A model generated the notes under the pieces. It did not search any database. It saw only the letters and a list, made by a program, of their open reading frames with translations, and was not told the origin of the DNA. The translations under genes and the position numbers were made by a program. 64,000 bases of DNA from positions 4,278,001 to 4,342,000 of the forward strand of contig JACKHI010000001.1 of the NCBI GenBank assembly GCA_020639075.1, in the 5' to 3' direction. The DNA is from Phycisphaerales bacterium (GTDB lineage: Bacteria; Planctomycetota; Phycisphaerae; UBA1845; UTPLA1). Within the stretch, counting starts at the first letter, position 1. Each line of letters starts with the position of its first letter. This document shows positions 40,021 to 48,307 of the stretch, piece by piece.

Positions 40021-40159
40021 TCTGGCGATTCACTCAGCTTAGCTTCAGTGCCGACCAATCATGCCAAGCGCGCGGGTTCTTTGCGCTACAAATTGATTTT
40101 CATTCTGCGATTGCACGTGGAGCAAGAGTCCGACCAGCGAAGTGCCCTCGTGGCGCGGC

Positions 40160-41542
40160 TCAGTCATCGAACATCGCCTCGTCGATATAGCGCAGGTATT
40201 TCGTTGCCAATTCATCACTGATGGCAGGTCGCGAGTAGGTCAGTGACATATTGAGCGTGTCGCCGAATCGAGCGAAGACGGGGTTCCATGCGGGCGGCGT
40301 CGGCAGGGGGCCGGCGCCCCAGAGATTTGTGACGCGAGCACCGCAGATGGCGTCGATCGGTGCACGAATCCCGCCGTAGTAGGAGAATCCGGACGATAGC
40401 GCTTCCAATCCCAACGGCAGACGCATCAACAACTGGTAGAAGCCGGCGCGCGAAAAGTTGGCTGCCCAGCTGATCGCCCATTGTTTTCGTTGCATGTCGG
40501 ATTCGCTGTAGGCTACGAGTTGACGTGTCAGTTCCGAGGCCATTGCTTTCTTGTCGTGGATCAGTGATTTGGGACCGCAGAGCGTCGGCGAGACGATGTA
40601 GTTTCCCTGTAGGGGGCGTGTGTGCGTCGCATCGCCAGGCGCCGCGGAAATGCTGTGCGGCAACGTGATCAGGTACGCGTCCGTTTCGACGCCTTGTTCC
40701 GTGAAAATTCGATGCAGTGCGCGAACGATGCACACTGCGAGGTAACGTGCATAGGGTGCGGGGCCGGGCGGGACGCAGGCCTTTGCCAGTGCGCACATTG
40801 TGGCGAAGCGCTCGCCCGTCCACGCGCGATGAAGGCATCGTTGATCCTGATATACCGGGCGGCCCTTCTCAAAGAGCGTGTGAACCTCGAGCGACTTGTC
40901 GCCGGTCATGCCTCGCAGTCCGGCGACGGCGAGCCGCACGCGCGACAAGAAGCCGCATCCCTTCAACGGATCGACGAGCAACTCATCAGAGTGTAATCCG
41001 TCGGTGTTTATTTCAGAGATGTCATTGCGGCTCCGCTGCGCGAGTTCCGCCAGAAACAGCAATGCGCCTTCCGCGTCCATCAACAGATGCGGCCAGCGAA
41101 TGCAGATGCGCGACTTGTTTTCCGGAAGTGAATACAACTCAACGCGCATCTGCGGGCCCGTTCGCAGATCCCATTTCGGTCCGCATCGTGATTGCCACAG
41201 CGCTTCCGCGTCGGCCGCGCCATTCGCGTGATCCGAGAAATCATCATGCGTCACGGCGATCGCGGCCTGCGAAGTCGCCGCTTCCCCGATGTTGCTGGGG
41301 ATGCGCCAATAAGGCCGCCCCATTGGAAGCGAGATGCGAATGCCGGCCAATAACACGGGATGCGCCGCAAATGTCGCACGGACCGCCGAAGCGAGATTCG
41401 GCGGGTCTATACGTCCGTCGAGATCCATCGACATGAATGCGATGTTCGCACCGCCCCCCTGGCGGCGCATCATCCGATCATGCGAGTAGAAGAAGTAGTC
41501 ATTCGGGTTGAAGCGAATACGCCTTGGGGGAGCCATGATCAT
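40160..41542 (-). CDS. HxxxD-type acyltransferase (condensation / wax-ester-synthase-like)
   Basis: 460 aa. The motif RWPHLLMDAEG has His152 and Asp156 in the HxxxDG arrangement of CoA-dependent acyltransferases, condensation domains and WES/DGAT enzymes; the second His of NRPS HHxxxDG is Pro here. The C-terminal part contains ICGARVTNLWGAGPLPTPPAWNPVF, like the DFG-region loop of the superfamily. It could acylate a sugar, lipid or terpenoid. Divergent from the glycosyltransferase at 41717, with about 170 bp between. Start ATG 41542; a second ATG two codons later is possible. Confidence 0.75.
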   Translation of the reverse strand: MIMAPPRRIRFNPNDYFFYSHDRMMRRQGGGANIAFMSMDLDGRIDPPNLASAVRATFAAHPVLLAGIRISLPMGRPYWRIPSNIGEAATSQAAIAVTHDDFSDHANGAADAEALWQSRCGPKWDLRTGPQMRVELYSLPENKSRICIRWPHLLMDAEGALLFLAELAQRSRNDISEINTDGLHSDELLVDPLKGCGFLSRVRLAVAGLRGMTGDKSLEVHTLFEKGRPVYQDQRCLHRAWTGERFATMCALAKACVPPGPAPYARYLAVCIVRALHRIFTEQGVETDAYLITLPHSISAAPGDATHTRPLQGNYIVSPTLCGPKSLIHDKKAMASELTRQLVAYSESDMQRKQWAISWAANFSRAGFYQLLMRLPLGLEALSSGFSYYGGIRAPIDAICGARVTNLWGAGPLPTPPAWNPVFARFGDTLNMSLTYSRPAISDELATKYLRYIDEAMFDD

Positions 41543-41716
41543 CCAACTCTGGTCGGTCCAAAGGGTTGCGGCATGCCGGAAGTCCGGGAGACGCGATTCG
41601 GGGCCAGTATCGACGGCGCAGTCCGGTTGGGCAAGCCGGGATTGCCGCCTGTTTCAGGGGCAGATACAGTAGCCGCCTGTGTGCAGGAATCATCAGACCA
41701 GACGGGAGTATTCGAC

Positions 41717-42961
41717 TTGATCTCAATGTTGCTTTGGGGGCTTGTCGGACTGTACACGTTGGTTGTTGCGGCGTGGCTTGCTGCGACGGCATGGGTCCGG
41801 GGCTTTCGCGCGGATGAAACGATGCGCCTCGTACCGAATCCGACGATCTCGTTCGGCGAGGGTGTTCCGGCGCTGACAGTCTACGTCGCCGCGCACAACG
41901 AAGCCGAACGAATCGAATCCTGTCTGCACCGTCTCCTCGATCAGAATTACCCGAACTTGCGCGTCCTCGTCGTCAACGATCGCAGTGAGGACGAGACATC
42001 GGCCGTTGTGCGATCGATCATGGCGAATGACGATCGCGTCGATCTGGTCGAGGTTTCCGAACTGCCCGACGGTTGGATCGGAAAGACGCACGCACTGGCG
42101 ATGGCGACTCGAAATGCGACATCGGACTATTTGCTGTTTGTCGATTGCGATTGCCGGCTCGTCCCCGGCGCCATTGCCGCCATCATGGAGAAGGCGATCG
42201 AACAGCGACTTGATTTCGTGTCGCTCTGGCCGATGCTGGATCTTGCAAGCCCTTCGGAACGGTTGATCACACCTGCGGTGAGCTGGTTGCTCGGCTTCTA
42301 CACACTGCTCGGTTCGAAGTCCGCGAGCGATGGGTCGCAAGTCGTTCTCGGCAACGGGCAGTTCATGCTGTTCTCGCGCGACGCATACGATCGCATCGGC
42401 GGACATGCCGCCGTCCAGGCGGAACTCGCCGAAGATTCAATCATGGCGCGACGTGTCGAGCAGCTTGGGCTTCGCCGATGGGTCGGTTGGGGCAAGGGCA
42501 TCTATCTGAGTACGCGTGACAACTCGTTCGCCGCCACTGCGAACGCAACCACGCGCGTCGTCATCGGTAGTCTTGTCAAGCCGTGGCGCGTGTTGTGCAG
42601 TGTGCACATCGTCATGGGCGGTACGGCGTCGCCGCTTTATTTGGGCTTGCCAGCCGCCATTGCAGCGTTCATCTGGCCACAATACTTGCAGTTGCCGGCG
42701 ATCGCGATTGCGGCCTGCATCCATCTTGTCGCAATGCGATTCTGCATACGCCGATTGTTCAAGATGACGTTTCTGAAATGTCCGTCAATCCTGTCGTTCG
42801 CGGTTGGCGGCCTGGTTGCGGCGCTGGTCGTGCAAAAGGCCTACTGGGTCATCATCGGTCGCGGAACCGTTCGTTGGGGCAAGACGGATTACCGTGTGCG
42901 CGGTTCACGGATCGTCACTGCGCTCCCCGCGGCGACCGGCGTCTCTGCGCGGTCCGCCTAG
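41717..42961 (+). CDS. Membrane GT2 glycosyltransferase, CrtQ/HpnB-like
   Basis: 414 aa from TTG 41717, chosen because GGGAG lies 8 nt upstream and a membrane helix starts at once; the frame is open far upstream over the divergent gene. GT-A motifs are VVNDRSEDET, LLFVDCDCRL (DxD region), LPDGWIGKTHA, and AELAEDSIMARRV. Three or four C-terminal membrane helices. LPxGWxGK followed by DCD is typical of CrtQ and HpnB enzymes that glycosylate carotenoid or hopanoid lipids. Its last 57 bp overlap the 3' end of the converging gene. Confidence 0.82.
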   Translation: MISMLLWGLVGLYTLVVAAWLAATAWVRGFRADETMRLVPNPTISFGEGVPALTVYVAAHNEAERIESCLHRLLDQNYPNLRVLVVNDRSEDETSAVVRSIMANDDRVDLVEVSELPDGWIGKTHALAMATRNATSDYLLFVDCDCRLVPGAIAAIMEKAIEQRLDFVSLWPMLDLASPSERLITPAVSWLLGFYTLLGSKSASDGSQVVLGNGQFMLFSRDAYDRIGGHAAVQAELAEDSIMARRVEQLGLRRWVGWGKGIYLSTRDNSFAATANATTRVVIGSLVKPWRVLCSVHIVMGGTASPLYLGLPAAIAAFIWPQYLQLPAIAIAACIHLVAMRFCIRRLFKMTFLKCPSILSFAVGGLVAALVVQKAYWVIIGRGTVRWGKTDYRVRGSRIVTALPAATGVSARSA

Positions 42962-44656
42962 CGATTGCCCGAACAGGTTCGCTGGAAATGTCCTCAGCCG
43001 GCTCACGTCCGCGTCGTCGTGGATCCGCAGTCTCAGCGCGACAACTTCGCCCTTGTCATTCAGGTTTGCGACTTCGAACGAGAAGTCGGCGAGTTCAAAC
43101 GTATCGCCGATGTGCGGACGGTATCCGGCGCCGAGCGTCAGTCGATGCGCCGGCGTGTCGAATAGCTGCGGCGCAGCGCCTCGGATCATGGAGGTTCGCG
43201 GTCCGTCAACGATGACGCTCGCGTCGGCGCCGCGCATCGTCAGGAATATGGTTCGAACATCCTGCCGATTCGTGACCACGCTTAGTCGATCGCCTGCGCA
43301 GATCAACTCGAACGGCGTATCGGCCTCGAGAACGACAAGACAGTCGCCGTCATTGAGCGGTGCATCAAGTTGCTCGACGATGCGTCGCAAGTGATCGCGC
43401 GCATCGAGCTCGTACCGCTGCATCATATAGAGCGTACCGATGCAACAGCAGACGCTCACGATACCGTTGGTCGCGAGGAACCACTGTCGCGTCCAAATCG
43501 ACGGCCGGCCGATCTGAGACGCTGATGATTCATCGGGCATCAGGATACCGACGAGGATCCAGGCCCAGCCGACAGTCGCGATTGAAATCGCCCGCGATTC
43601 CGGGATCGTCAGCAGCGCCGGCGCCATGAATGCAAGCGCCCACAGCGCGAAGAACAGAATCCCGCGCCGGCCGTTGCGCCACTGCCGGAAAATGACGAAG
43701 GCCATCGCCATCCAGCAGACAATTCCCGCTGCGATTGCGCAGCTGGTGGCGGACTCAGGCAATTGCGGCAGGATGGCGATCGGCAGTCCGATGACCCACA
43801 CACACGGATAGAGGGTCAAACTTCGCAATCTCGCCATCAGCCATGCGGCATCCAATTCGCCCAATGTGCCATGGCTCGACTGCATGTACCAGAACAGATA
43901 GATGGCTGCGGTGGATGCCACTGCAGTGGCGTACCATCGCTGTGCCGGCGAAGCGGGAAACTCGGCGCGTCGTCGCGATGTCGCCAGCGCGTGAATGACG
44001 ACGACGCCGGCAAACGCGACTGCGGGCTCTTTCGCCAGCAGCGCCAGCACAAATCCAGCAAGACCGACGATTCCGCGAGCAGGTGATGCGTGCCGATTCA
44101 ATCGAAAATAGGCGTGGCCGGCGAGTGCAATGCCGATGAGGACGAACAAGTCACTTCGATTTGAAACAAATGCAACCGGCTGGGCGAGGCATTGTGAGAT
44201 TCCCAGGAAGAATGTCCCAAGCCCGGCGCGCAGAGAATCCGTGCCTGCGCTCAGAAACAACCTGTAAACCAGCAACAACGCAACCGCGAACAAGCCGAGG
44301 CTTTCGATTCGTGGACCGATCGGATTGCGACCGAACAGCTTCACATCGAGCCAGAACGACCACTCGGCGATCGGTCGCTGAAAGTCGATGCGACGTGAGT
44401 CGGGCGACCACCAGGGATACGTCCCGCGGCTGCGCATCGTCAGCCAGTCTTCGTCGGTGGGTGCGAAACGAAAGAGCTCAAGCCGATCGCGCTTGCCCTC
44501 GATGAATCGTTCCGTTTTTCGCAGCAGGTTCAGATCGTCAAAAACGAACGGGCCGGGAATCGTCCACAGGTACAGCAGAATCGGTCCGCCGAGCCAGAAG
44601 ATGGGCCGATGACCGACGCTCTTGAGAAACTTGAATGCAGTGAACCGATTGAACAC
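42905..44656 (-). CDS. Polytopic membrane protein, GT-C/PMT-like
   Basis: 583 aa, GTG start. About ten membrane helices. The first loop contains PGPFVFDDLNLLRKTERF, where FDD resembles the catalytic Asp-containing loop of PMT/GT-C glycosyltransferases, and a second loop has RPIAEWSFWLDVKLFGRNP, similar to O-mannosyl-type planctomycete and bacterial homologues. The C-terminal 130 residues are soluble, beta-rich. The very end (57 bp) overlaps the glycosyltransferase gene antisense, coding for a basic tail. A role in glycosylating a lipid or protein is inferred from fold and neighbours. Confidence 0.72.
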   Translation of the reverse strand: MFNRFTAFKFLKSVGHRPIFWLGGPILLYLWTIPGPFVFDDLNLLRKTERFIEGKRDRLELFRFAPTDEDWLTMRSRGTYPWWSPDSRRIDFQRPIAEWSFWLDVKLFGRNPIGPRIESLGLFAVALLLVYRLFLSAGTDSLRAGLGTFFLGISQCLAQPVAFVSNRSDLFVLIGIALAGHAYFRLNRHASPARGIVGLAGFVLALLAKEPAVAFAGVVVIHALATSRRRAEFPASPAQRWYATAVASTAAIYLFWYMQSSHGTLGELDAAWLMARLRSLTLYPCVWVIGLPIAILPQLPESATSCAIAAGIVCWMAMAFVIFRQWRNGRRGILFFALWALAFMAPALLTIPESRAISIATVGWAWILVGILMPDESSASQIGRPSIWTRQWFLATNGIVSVCCCIGTLYMMQRYELDARDHLRRIVEQLDAPLNDGDCLVVLEADTPFELICAGDRLSVVTNRQDVRTIFLTMRGADASVIVDGPRTSMIRGAAPQLFDTPAHRLTLGAGYRPHIGDTFELADFSFEVANLNDKGEVVALRLRIHDDADVSRLRTFPANLFGQSLGGPRRDAGRRGERSDDP

Positions 44657-44791
44657 GACGGGGATTATGGAGGGGCGCGCGCGACAACGGCAAGCAGGTC
44701 GCGCGGGTCATTTCGGATCGTCGCTCCGAATAGCGCCGGATGCACCTCTTGCAAGCCGCCGTGCCGGATTCCAATGTCGCGGGGTCGAGGA

Positions 44792-45739
44792 TCAGTTCGG
44801 TTTTCGAAACACGATGGACATGTCGGACTTGAAGCTGAGCCAATACCCGAACAGGGCATAGAACCACCAACCGGGCGATAGCAGTGCCGCCTTCAGGTCG
44901 AACGGCTGAAAGAAGACATCGAAACTCCCGTCCTTCATCGACTGGTAGTACTTGGCGGCCCGCGTGTTCATGCCGAACCACGGGCGATCGTGATAGGAAC
45001 GATCATAAAAGGCAGTCGGCGTCCATCGTTGATCGCGGCCCATTTTTTCGAGCGTCGCTCGCGGATAGATATGAAGATGGTAGGGGGCGTGCAATTCGTT
45101 CGGGAATACACCGGGACGCGTCGGGTCGATGCGATCGGCGTTCGGTGTGCCGACGAGGATGTGACCTCCGGGTGCGAGAAGGGCGTTCATCTTCCGCAGC
45201 AGTTCGTCCGGGGCCTCAACGTGTTCGATGACATCTTGCAATAGGATGTAGTCGAAGGGGCCGGCATCAAGAACGCTCGCATCGCCCGTTTTTTCGGGAG
45301 CGCCATACGGGTCGTAGCCGAAGACGTTTGCGAATCCACGTTCACGAAGCGCCATGCAGAACAGACCGTTGGCGCAGCCGTAGTCGAGGAACCGATGGGA
45401 TCGCGTCATGCCGTGGCGGAGGAATCGCCGCGCGAGGTTACGATAGAAGATTCGCCAGACGAGATCGAGTCTCGCTTCCGTGAACGGATATCGGCTGTAG
45501 TAATGATCGAGATCGACGACATCCATACAGTGAATCGTGTTGCATGAACGGCAACGCCAAAGTCGAAAACGGCGGCCGGCGAACGCCCGAACGTGGCACG
45601 GAACGCGCGCGATTGTGTCCTGGGATTCGTCGAAGGCGTGATCGCAGACGTTGCATCGATCGCGGATGCGATCAATCCGCACGGCCGCCGGGTCCGTTGG
45701 GATCGGGAGCGTCTTGGCATCGGGCGGGGGTTGCGTCAT
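44792..45739 (-). CDS. Class I SAM methyltransferase with zinc-binding N-terminus
   Basis: 315 aa. An N-terminal CxxC...CxxC zinc ribbon (CNVC at about 28-31 and CRSC near 63-66) is followed by a Rossmann methyltransferase: FLDYGCANGLFCMAL (motif I), FGYDPYG (acidic motif II), FDYILLQDVIEHVEAPDELL and LLAPGGHILVGTPNADR. This is the arrangement of sugar C-/O-methyltransferases of the Methyltransf_13/23 group. It lies 135 bp upstream of the membrane protein gene on the same strand, probably in the same glycolipid-type cluster. Confidence 0.85.
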   Translation of the reverse strand: MTQPPPDAKTLPIPTDPAAVRIDRIRDRCNVCDHAFDESQDTIARVPCHVRAFAGRRFRLWRCRSCNTIHCMDVVDLDHYYSRYPFTEARLDLVWRIFYRNLARRFLRHGMTRSHRFLDYGCANGLFCMALRERGFANVFGYDPYGAPEKTGDASVLDAGPFDYILLQDVIEHVEAPDELLRKMNALLAPGGHILVGTPNADRIDPTRPGVFPNELHAPYHLHIYPRATLEKMGRDQRWTPTAFYDRSYHDRPWFGMNTRAAKYYQSMKDGSFDVFFQPFDLKAALLSPGWWFYALFGYWLSFKSDMSIVFRKPN

Positions 45740-45984
45740 TTCAAGGTGTGATCCAGCGGTTTAACAGGATGCGAGTTCCCGTCCGATTTTTGCCGAAGCG
45801 CCTTCGACAACACGTGCAGTGTCGGCGTCGGCGACGAAACCGCGAATAAAGCCGACAAGGGGACAAAAATCAACCGGCGAGGCCCGTGGAGACGGATTCG
45901 CGCCTACCGGGGCGACTTGGCGACGAGGGTAGATCGAATCACTCGGCGGCAGCGTTGCGGTCGGGAAGTGCGGTTCGATTCGGT

Positions 45985-46013
45985 TTGACAATTCCGGCGG
46001 ATTGCCTTGGAAT
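45985..46013 (+). promoter_or_regulatory. Promoter of tRNA-Pro
   Basis: Perfect -35 TTGACA at 45985-45990, 17-bp spacer, -10 TGGAAT at 46008-46013, then 19 nt to the mature 5' end of the tRNA. The rest of 45740-45984 shows no gene. Confidence 0.55.
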
Positions 46014-46032
46014 GAGGGCTTCAGCACTCTTC

Positions 46033-46108
46033 CGGGGCGTAGCTCAGTCTGGTCTAGAGCGTCTGCATGGGGTGCAGAAGGTCGCTAGTTCGAATCTAGT
46101 CGCCCCGA
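46033..46108 (+). tRNA. tRNA-Pro (anticodon GGG)
   Basis: 76 nt, all four arms fold: acceptor CGGGGCG/CGCCCCG, D stem GCTC/GAGC, anticodon stem TCTGC/GCAGA with loop ATGGGGT (anticodon GGG), T stem GCTAG/CTAGT with loop TTCGAAT, discriminator A. CCA is not encoded (ATT follows). It reads CCC and CCT proline codons. An IS element is inserted 155 bp downstream and accessory genes follow. Confidence 0.95.
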
Positions 46109-46303
46109 TTCGTAAGCCGTTTCAGGCAATTAGTTTGCAAAGAGCATTTCTTCGGTTGTTTCCGACCCATCTTACTTTTCACTTCACTTTTGAGATCGTA
46201 ATTCGCAACAAATCGAACCGGTTGCCCCCATTTATTTCGCCGCAAACGCGGTTTCGAGCTTAGCCCGGATATTTCATCAAGATCGGCTGAAAGGCGCATA
46301 GAG

Positions 46304-46368
46304 AAGGCCTCTTTGCTCTGTAGACTGGGTGTTTGTCTAGAACATTCAGCACAAAGCAAGGAGGCCTT
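46304..46368 (+). promoter_or_regulatory. RBS-sequestering hairpin upstream of transposase (copy 2)
   Basis: Arms 46304-46317 and 46355-46368: 14 consecutive pairs with one G-U, extendable by two more. The loop of 37 nt contains a second small inverted repeat TAGAC/GTCTA. The whole AAGGAGG site lies in the 3' arm. A transcript that starts inside the loop would lack the 5' arm and leave the site free. Confidence 0.7.
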
Positions 46369-46370
46369 TT

Positions 46371-47699
46371 GTGATGACAGAGTGTAATTCTGAATCGCTC
46401 ACTTTTTCCAGTCTTTCTCGGAAGAAAATCATCGCCGATTTTGGCGGCGGTCATCTCACGTCCGACGCCGGCGCGTTGCTGCTTCGCGAAGCGAATCGGC
46501 GAACGGGGATGATCGACGCGCTTGCGGCTTGCATCAGCGATCCGCGCGATCCGGCGCGAATCCAGCACGACGCGAAGACGCTCCTCGCCCAGCGAGTCTT
46601 CGGCATCGCCATGGGCTACGAAGACGGCAACGATCATCAATCGCTTCGCAACGATCCGATCATGCAACTTCTCGCCGAGACGCCGCCCGATCCCGACGCT
46701 CCGCTCGCGTCACCACCGACACTGTGCCGGTTTGAGAACTGGGTCGATCGCAAGTCGCTGGCGCGGATGAGCGCCGTGCTGGTCGATCAGTTCATCGCGT
46801 CGCACAGGACGCCGCCGAAGGAGATCACCCTCGACTTCGATGCGACCGACGATCGGATTCACGGCGACCAGGAAGGCTCATTCTTCCACGCCTTCTACTA
46901 CCACTATTGCTACCTGCCGCTCTACGTCTTCTGCGGCGATCAGTTGCTGGTCGCCTATCTGCGACCGAGCAAGATCGACGCGGCGAAGCACAGCCGCGGC
47001 ATCCTCAAGCTGCTGGTGCGGCGCATACGCGAATCGTGGCCCAAAGTGCGGATCATCTTCCGCGCCGACTCGGGCTTCTGTCGCTGGAAAACCCTGAAAT
47101 ACTGCGACGAAAACGCGATCGGCTACGTCGTCGGTCTGGCGACGAACACGCGGCTCAAGCGCATCCAGGAACCCTACATGGACGCGGCCGAGCAGCGCTT
47201 CGAGGCGACCGGCGAGAAGCAGCGAAGCTTCCACGAGTTCGCATATAGCGCGAAGACGTGGGATCGAAAGCGGCGTGTGATCCTGAAGGCGGAGCGCTTG
47301 CCGAAGGGCGCCAACCCGCGCTTCGTTGTGACGAATCTCGACGATTCACCGAAGGCGATCTACGACGCCATCTACACGCAGCGCGGTGAGATGGAGAATC
47401 GTATCAAAGAGCAGCAGTTGTACCTGTTCGCCGATCGAACGAGTTGCAGCAGGTTCATCGCGAATCAGTTCCGGCTGCTGCTGGCGTCGGCGGCGTACGT
47501 GTTGATCGAACACGTGCGACGCGAGGCGCTGAAGGACACCGAACTCGCCAAAGCTCGTGTCGATACGATTCGGTTGAAGCTCCTGAAGGTCGCGGCCCGC
47601 GTGGTCGTCAGCGTCCGCCGCGTCGTGCTCCACCTGTCGAGCAGCTATCCCTATCAGTCACTTCTGCAACGCCTCGTCGCCCGCCTCGCGCCGAGTTAA
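46371..47699 (+). CDS. IS1380-family DDE transposase
   Basis: 442 aa, identical in translation to the copy at 17287-18615. Conserved motifs LDFDATDD, FRADSGF and QRGEMENR supply the three acidic catalytic residues of the DDE fold. GTG 46371 or ATG 46374 is preceded by AAGGAGG (46358-46364), which is paired in the hairpin 46304-46368. The gene is intact. Confidence 0.95.
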   Translation: MMTECNSESLTFSSLSRKKIIADFGGGHLTSDAGALLLREANRRTGMIDALAACISDPRDPARIQHDAKTLLAQRVFGIAMGYEDGNDHQSLRNDPIMQLLAETPPDPDAPLASPPTLCRFENWVDRKSLARMSAVLVDQFIASHRTPPKEITLDFDATDDRIHGDQEGSFFHAFYYHYCYLPLYVFCGDQLLVAYLRPSKIDAAKHSRGILKLLVRRIRESWPKVRIIFRADSGFCRWKTLKYCDENAIGYVVGLATNTRLKRIQEPYMDAAEQRFEATGEKQRSFHEFAYSAKTWDRKRRVILKAERLPKGANPRFVVTNLDDSPKAIYDAIYTQRGEMENRIKEQQLYLFADRTSCSRFIANQFRLLLASAAYVLIEHVRREALKDTELAKARVDTIRLKLLKVAARVVVSVRRVVLHLSSSYPYQSLLQRLVARLAPS

Positions 47700-47842
47700 T
47701 CCTCCCGACAACCCGACTCGCAGCATGGGGGTAAGGGGGCGCTCTGCGCCCAATCACGCCGATCCGCAAATCCGCGACCCCACCGACCACAATCGGACAT
47801 CGCAGAACCACCAAACTCGGCCATGTGAAATATGCGGGTTAG

Positions 47843-48307
47843 ATCGTCTGTCGCAATCGCAAAAGGTCTTTGGCAGCCTGACTTCCAACTTTGTGATGCC
47901 GTGGCTATTCGTGCGGGGTTGGCCCGACTGTTCTCATCGGTGGCGAATTGTCGCGGCGAACGGGCTGTCAGCGACGAGTCGAACAGGGTTGACGTCTTGT
48001 CATGAATCGCGCGGTACGATGGACTGTCTCTGCTAGCGATTATGGATTGCTCACCGCACGGATCTGGCAATCTGATGCTGATCAACCAGGTGAGTCAAGC
48101 ACGCACGAATGTGGTCGTGAACGTCCACCGTGGATGCGTCGGCAGCGTTTGACAGGCGATTGGAATCCCGATCCGGTTTGCCCTACGGTTCGCAAAGTCA
48201 ACAGTTGAGATCTGCCGGAGCACTCAGGCACGCTTGTCGTTTGCGGCAAACCTCTCCCTCTGTTCGTCGGACCTGGGAAGCAGCGGGTTTGGTAGCAATT
48301 GCTTTCG
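47843..48307. other. Non-coding interval between IS copy 2 and the kinase gene
   Basis: 465 bp. Short open frames exist but none has a ribosome-binding site or protein-like composition. It contains the 3' flank of the kinase gene that ends at 48308. No terminator with a T run is visible. Confidence 0.5.

Larger units (their letters stand above)
46264..47838 (+). mobile_element. IS1380-family insertion sequence, copy 2
   Basis: 1575 bp, same ends as copy 1 (CCCGGATATTTCA left; CCCGCATATTTCA reading inward from the right), flanked by the 4-bp duplication TTAG at 46260-46263 and 47839-47842. It is inverted relative to copy 1 and lies 27.5 kb away. Both targets have the form YTAG, suggesting a target preference. 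Confidence 0.95.

Noticed and set aside
46109..46259. Immediate 3' flank of tRNA-Pro as a second tRNA or an att core
   Set aside because: No cloverleaf and no second copy of the sequence in the window apart from the short tail of the tRNA itself.
47696..48085. Minus-strand frame running from the flank into IS copy 2
   Set aside because: Chance extension through the IS end; no conservation or ribosome-binding site.
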